Below, piece after piece: positions 5,413-8,369 of a DNA stretch of 8,369 nt. Positions within the stretch are counted from its first letter, which is position 1. Each line of letters starts with the position of its first letter. This stretch comes from Treponema sp. GTDB taxonomy: Bacteria; Spirochaetota; Spirochaetia; Treponematales; Breznakiellaceae. The notes beneath the pieces were generated by a model. The model did not search any database, was not told the origin of the DNA, and worked only from the letters and a program-made list of their open reading frames with translations. A program made the position numbers and the translations under genes. The DNA lies in the NCBI GenBank assembly GCA_031267115.1, contig JAIRZS010000194.1, forward strand, positions 1 to 8,369, written 5' to 3'.

Positions 5413-7559
5413 GAATCCCGGCCGGTATGATTAAGCCCGGCAATGATCATCTGGGGTATTTCGTTGCCTTTGAAGTAGTTCCGGTTCACCTGGAACGCCA
5501 GATCGAGACGGTCCCCGCGGTTAATGTCCCGCACCCAGTCCGGCGCCTGCCAGTAGATCGCCGGCCATTTGCACTCACCGGCGTCCAGGGTAAGCTTTAC
5601 ATGGTTTTTGCCCGTACCCATAAGGCTGATGTCTTCCACCGGAAGGTTCTTCGACAAAAAGGTAAGGGGTTTGTTTTCTTCTCCGTAAGGTTCAAGGCGG
5701 TCGATAATCTTGAAAATAATATCGGGCTTCAGGTAGGACAGGGGAAGCTCCGCGTCGATAGAAACCGTATCGCCGTCCGGCCCGTCCTTCAGCTCGATGT
5801 TGGACGCGATAGTTTTAAGCCGCGAAAGGAATTCCCGCCAGTTTGATTTGCCGCCCTCTGTTTCATCATAGTCCATGCTGAAACCCGCCGCGTAGTTATG
5901 CCCGCCCTTGTCGATAAAAAGGTCGGCGCAAGTGTCCAAAATCGCCGCCAGATCGTAACCCCGGGTCGAGCGCAAAGATCCTGTCGCGGTGCCGTCACAG
6001 AAAGATACTACGACGGCGGGGACCTTAAAGCGGTTTACAAGCCGGTTCGCCATGATACCGGTTACCCCTCTGATAATATTTTCCCCGCAGGCCAGCGCCA
6101 GTTTTCCCCCGAACCCGTCAAGGCTCTCCTGCGCCATAGGTTCCACAATGGCCCAGGTTTCCTCGCCCTTGGTTTTCCGCTGTTCGTTGAGACCGACAAT
6201 CTCTTCCGCCAGCTTTTCCCGCTCCCGCAGATCTTCTTCCATAAGCAGCTTTGCCGCTGTTTCGGGCTGCCCCATACGCCCCGCCGCGTTGATCGCCGGG
6301 CATAACTGCCAGGAAATGTCCACCGCCCCCAGGCGCCGCCCGGAAAGCCCGAGTTTGAAGATCAGGTCGCTTAGGCCCGGCCTGGGTTTTTCTTGCAGGG
6401 CCTTCATGCCGATACGCACAATAATCCGGTTTTCGTCCCGGAGCGGCATCAGGTCCGCCATAGTCCCCAGGGCCGCGAGCTGCATATCTTCGATATCGTC
6501 CCCGGTAAAATGCTTTTCCCGTTTCCGGAAAAACGAGGTAAAAAGATTGACAAAAACATCCATTTCCTCGGCGGGCTTTTCGGAATATTTGGCAATGCGG
6601 GAAATTTCGCGGAGCCGCAGGAGACTCTTGCCGGCGGCCTGGGGAATATCCTTCCCAATCTCGCCGGCCATATCGATCATATAAACTTCGATCCCGCTCC
6701 CGAAAATTTTGGACAGGGTTTTCTTTTGCAGCGGCGCGTCCCACGCGAAGATCTGCTGCCCCTCAAGAAATGCCGGGAGCCGCGTTTCGGCAATGCCCAC
6801 CATTCCGGGAATTACCGTTTCCGCCAGCCTGTCGATCACCGCCAGATTGCGCAGTTTTACCGCTTCGATAATATACGCGTCGTTGGAAGGCCGGGTATTA
6901 AGCAGGCTCACCGAATGCCCGTAGAGATCGCTTTTCAGGGCAAAGCGCAGCGCCGAGGCCAGCTTGTAGGCTACTCCGCAGCCCGACAGATCGCGGAACG
7001 GATAGGGCGAACCGTTAAGTTTGGGGTTGATGACGGCGAGCGCGTCGGGCAGCGTTTCCTGCTGGTTGTGGTGATCCGTTACGATCACGTCTATCCCGAG
7101 TTCATTTGCCCGCGCAATCTCGGCAAGGCAGGAAATCCCGCAGTCTACCGTAACAATCAGGGTTCCCTGTTCCGCGGCAAAATCCTCCACCGCCTCGATG
7201 GAAAGCCCGTAGGGTTCATTCCCGACCGGAAAACGCCAGCTTACATCGATCTCCAGCTTTTTAAAAAAATCCACGAGCAGGGTTGTGGCGGTTATCCCGT
7301 CCACGTCGCGGTCCCCGAAGACCAGCAGTTTCTCCCCCTCTTCCTTTGCCGAGAGGATACGGTCCACCGCGTCTTCCATTCCCGGAAATTCAAAAGGATT
7401 CCGCAGATACCGGGGATCATCCTCAAGAAAATAACGGACAGTCTCCCCCGCGGTTACGCCCCGCCGCGCCAAAATAGACGCCACAAGCAGATCGCAGCCG
7501 TAACGCGCGGAAAGGTCCTTGACAAGTTCCGGGGAAATGTCTTTTTTATCCCAAACCAT
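5409..7559 (-). CDS. recJ: Single-stranded-DNA-specific 5'-3' exonuclease RecJ
   Basis: 716 residues, DHH superfamily. In order: motif I FGDRDVDG (81-88, Asp83/85/87), motif II VDCG with Asp139, motif III DHH (162-164), motif IV INPK and SGCGVAYKL (177-200), then LGTMADLMPL (364-373), NAAGRMG (424-430) and the DHHA1 motif GGHNYAAGF (552-560). The C-terminal 120 residues resemble the OB-fold region. RecJ degrades single-stranded DNA 5'-3' in RecF-pathway recombination, mismatch repair and base-excision repair, using Mn or Mg. It is much longer than E. coli RecJ (577): about 150 residues lie between SGCGVAYKL and LGTMADL, where other RecJ proteins have only about 30. Motif I has Arg84 where Tyr is usual (GDYDVDG). 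An in-frame stop just upstream fixes ATG 7559 as the first possible start, although no Shine-Dalgarno precedes it. Confidence 0.93.
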   Translation of the reverse strand: MVWDKKDISPELVKDLSARYGCDLLVASILARRGVTAGETVRYFLEDDPRYLRNPFEFPGMEDAVDRILSAKEEGEKLLVFGDRDVDGITATTLLVDFFKKLEIDVSWRFPVGNEPYGLSIEAVEDFAAEQGTLIVTVDCGISCLAEIARANELGIDVIVTDHHNQQETLPDALAVINPKLNGSPYPFRDLSGCGVAYKLASALRFALKSDLYGHSVSLLNTRPSNDAYIIEAVKLRNLAVIDRLAETVIPGMVGIAETRLPAFLEGQQIFAWDAPLQKKTLSKIFGSGIEVYMIDMAGEIGKDIPQAAGKSLLRLREISRIAKYSEKPAEEMDVFVNLFTSFFRKREKHFTGDDIEDMQLAALGTMADLMPLRDENRIIVRIGMKALQEKPRPGLSDLIFKLGLSGRRLGAVDISWQLCPAINAAGRMGQPETAAKLLMEEDLREREKLAEEIVGLNEQRKTKGEETWAIVEPMAQESLDGFGGKLALACGENIIRGVTGIMANRLVNRFKVPAVVVSFCDGTATGSLRSTRGYDLAAILDTCADLFIDKGGHNYAAGFSMDYDETEGGKSNWREFLSRLKTIASNIELKDGPDGDTVSIDAELPLSYLKPDIIFKIIDRLEPYGEENKPLTFLSKNLPVEDISLMGTGKNHVKLTLDAGECKWPAIYWQAPDWVRDINRGDRLDLAFQVNRNYFKGNEIPQMIIAGLNHTGRDS

Positions 7560-7576
7560 GAATAATTACCGGGAAT

Positions 7577-7605
7577 ATCATACCAAAAACAGCCCGGACC
7601 GGCAA
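7577..7605 (-). promoter_or_regulatory. Candidate sigma-70 promoter of recJ and the M23 gene
   Basis: On the - strand TTGCCG (7605-7600) and TATGAT (7582-7577) are separated by exactly 17 nt. The -10 box matches 5 of 6 consensus bases and the -35 box 4 of 6. Transcription would start about 10 nt before the recJ ATG, leaving almost no leader, in keeping with the missing ribosome site. Confidence 0.5.
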
Positions 7606-7664
7606 GGCCCCGGCCCTTGTAACTTATACTTCCGAATTTGCCGCTAAGCCGCGCAGCCCTTCCA

Positions 7665-7820
7665 GGATTCACCGCCAAGTCGAAGAAGTCGAATAAGTTT
7701 TGAATGAAGGGGAGGGGTCTGACCCCGGCTTGCGTTCAAAGCCAAAAAGGGAAAGAAGTTAAAGAGGTCTTCTTTCCTTCCTTCTTGTACTTCTTTGACT
7801 TTTTCGAATTTGTGGTAAGA
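7665..7820. repeat. Palindromic dispersed repeat, copy 2
   Basis: The left end GATTCACCGCCAAGTC (7666-7681) matches copy 1 at 12 of 16 bases. The right end (7788-7817) matches copy 1 (2975-3004) at about 24 of 30, including the shared core GACTTTTTCG (copy 1 at 2983). The two ends are imperfect inverted repeats of each other. Internally there is GGGGTC-T-GACCCC (7714-7726), nested within TTTGAA (7699-7704) and TTCAAA (7735-7740). A separate 9-bp stem GGAAAGAAG (7750-7758) pairs with CTTCTTTCC (7769-7777). There is no coding capacity. It is longer than copy 1 by about 50 bp, with different internal sequence, as expected for old copies of a MITE- or REP-like family. Confidence 0.55.
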
Positions 7821-7822
7821 TA

Positions 7823-7853
7823 TGGCGCTAAATTCCTTGGAAAAATAGTGCCA
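7823..7853. repeat. Hairpin downstream of hicA
   Basis: TGGCGCTA (7823-7830) pairs with TAGTGCCA (7846-7853) with one G-T wobble, and a smaller TTCC/GGAA stem sits in the loop. It lies 20 nt past the hicA stop and could end the hicBA transcript, but no T-tract follows on the - strand. Confidence 0.4.
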
Positions 7854-7873
7854 GGCATCTGTGCTTTTACAGG

Positions 7874-8047
7874 TTAGGAGAGCTTCTTGAGTATCGTTTT
7901 GGCGGTGTATTCGTTTATCTCATCGTGGCGGGGGACGGCCGCTTCCTTGCCGGTTCCCGGCTGTATATATACGTCATGTTTCGCTCCATGACGGACCAAA
8001 ACCGCCCCCTGCCGCTTGAGCTTTTGAAGCAGTTCGGATCGCTTTAT
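7874..8047 (-). CDS. hicA: HicA-type mRNA interferase toxin with its ATG replaced by ATA
   Basis: 57 codons reading (I/M)KRSELLQKLKRQGAVLV, then RHGAKHDVYIQP, GTGKEAAVPRH, and a C-terminal TAKTILKKLS. This is the full HicA (YcfA-like) fold, a dsRBD-like alpha-beta-beta-beta-alpha: the N-terminal KxSELLxxLxxxG helix, the GxxHxxY strand with His24 at the position of the catalytic His, VPRH, and the closing TxxxILKxL helix. HicA toxins cleave mRNA and are neutralised by HicB. The frame overlaps the hicB stop by 4 nt. In related modules this junction is usually ATGA; here it is ATAA (8047-8044), so the hicB stop survives but hicA has no ATG, GTG or TTG at its 5' end. The only later standard start is TTG at codon 17 (7999), which would remove the first helix. 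Either AUA is used at low efficiency or the toxin is silenced. The family call is good; functionality is uncertain. Confidence 0.75.
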   Translation of the reverse strand: MKRSELLQKLKRQGAVLVRHGAKHDVYIQPGTGKEAAVPRHDEINEYTAKTILKKLS

Positions 8048-8223
8048 GCCAGGACCAGTTTTCCTTTGTGGTATTTTGCAAGGTTCAGGCTTTCATACAT
8101 ATCCGCAAGCATTTCTTCCAGTTCTTCAAGCGTCCTCCCCTGAGTTACATCCTCGGGAAAATCGTCAAACCACCCCACAAAAAAGCCGTCTTCCGCTTCA
8201 AACCAGGTATATTCCAGTTCCAT
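8044..8223 (-). CDS. hicB: HicB-like antitoxin (short form)
   Basis: 59 residues with the HicB N-terminal fold: LEYTWFEAEDGFFVGWFDDFP, then VTQGRTLEELEEMLADM. This matches the family pattern (Y-x-x-x-F-E-x-E-D-G-x-F/Y ... D-x-P/F ... T-x-G-x-T-x-E-E-A) in which a partially degraded RNase-H-like fold covers the HicA active site. It ends soon after the helix, with no C-terminal helix-turn-helix or ribbon-helix-helix. It is therefore a short HicB that probably cannot bind DNA, and autoregulation may be lost or done elsewhere. I chose ATG 8223 because family members begin a few residues before the first strand; the longer frame from 8319 adds 32 unrelated residues. There is no Shine-Dalgarno. The antitoxin gene precedes the toxin gene, the reverse of classical hicAB. 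Confidence 0.78.
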   Translation of the reverse strand: MELEYTWFEAEDGFFVGWFDDFPEDVTQGRTLEELEEMLADMYESLNLAKYHKGKLVLA

Positions 8224-8369
8224 GCTTTGATAATAAGCCTGTTGGAGGAGATATACAATTGCGAAATTCCAAAGCATGTTTTTTAGTGAAGCTAATAGCT
8301 GGCGTTTTACAGACAACACCGTTATAGTTGACCAATGGAAAACAGCCGGGATCTTGATCGGCTCTGCGG
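8224..8369. other. Right-hand edge without a recognised gene
   Basis: Beyond the hicB start I see only the candidate hicBA promoter. The frame continuing upstream of hicB shows no family resemblance. A gene outside the window may begin or end here, but nothing supports one. Confidence 0.5.
8230..8258 (-). promoter_or_regulatory. Candidate promoter of hicBA
   Basis: On the - strand TTGTAT (8258-8253), a 17-nt spacer, and TATTAT (8235-8230, 5 of 6 consensus bases). Only 6 nt separate the -10 box from the hicB ATG, so transcription would start at or next to the ATG. Confidence 0.45.

Larger units (their letters stand above)
7560..7873. other. Gene-free stretch between recJ and the hicBA module
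   Basis: These 314 bases hold no convincing reading frame. From left to right they contain the recJ promoter candidate (7577-7605), a palindromic repeat (about 7665-7820) and a hairpin next to the hicA 3' end (7823-7853). Confidence 0.7.

Noticed and set aside
4850..5434. 194-residue Ala/Ser/Gly-rich frame opposite the M23 gene
   Set aside because: It mirrors the Ala/Pro repeat region and has no domain, ribosome site or conserved motif.
6393..7565. 390-residue frame on the + strand opposite recJ
   Set aside because: It lies entirely antisense to recJ, which has every catalytic motif. Its translation is rich in Arg, Pro and Gly and resembles no family.
8046..8327. 93-residue frame on the + strand opposite hicB
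   Set aside because: The HicB family match on the other strand is clear, while this frame has no recognisable features.

Overview
The window looks like chromosomal DNA from a fairly GC-rich bacterium. A Treponema-type spirochaete, possibly from an animal or insect gut, is my best guess. It rests on the long RecJ with a mid-protein insertion and on the gene-family mix, not on any marker I could test, so treat the taxonomy as weak.

Left third (117-3768, + strand): an ECF-type (group I) nickel/cobalt uptake operon, nikK-nikL-nikM-nikQ-nikO. NikK (DUF4198) and NikL are exported accessory proteins. NikM is the metal-binding membrane component and starts Met-His. NikQ is the energy-coupling transmembrane protein and NikO the ABC ATPase. 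No NikN/CbiN is present; NikK plus NikL take its usual place, which favours nickel over cobalt. nikL/nikM overlap by 14 nt and nikM/nikQ by 26 nt. nikQ and nikO are instead separated by 187 nt holding a small palindromic dispersed repeat. The first ~70 nt are a folded-looking leader whose 5' part lies outside the window.

Centre and right (3836-7559, - strand), convergent with the nik operon: rpsU (ribosomal protein S21, TTG start with a perfect Shine-Dalgarno), a separate 220-nt spacer with overlapping hairpins, then recJ and an M23 (LytM-type) peptidase gene. The last two are joined by an ATGA overlap and are probably one transcript, recJ first. A good rho-independent terminator lies between the convergent units.

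Right end (7560-8369): a non-coding stretch with a second copy of the palindromic repeat, then a small hicBA-type toxin-antitoxin module on the - strand. The HicA toxin frame, 57 codons with the catalytic His kept, is too short and lacks a normal start, so it is easily missed. At the hicB/hicA junction the usual ATGA overlap reads ATAA: the HicB stop is preserved but the HicA ATG has become ATA. This is the most interesting single observation in the window. The putative hicB promoter also sits so close to the ATG that the message may be leaderless.
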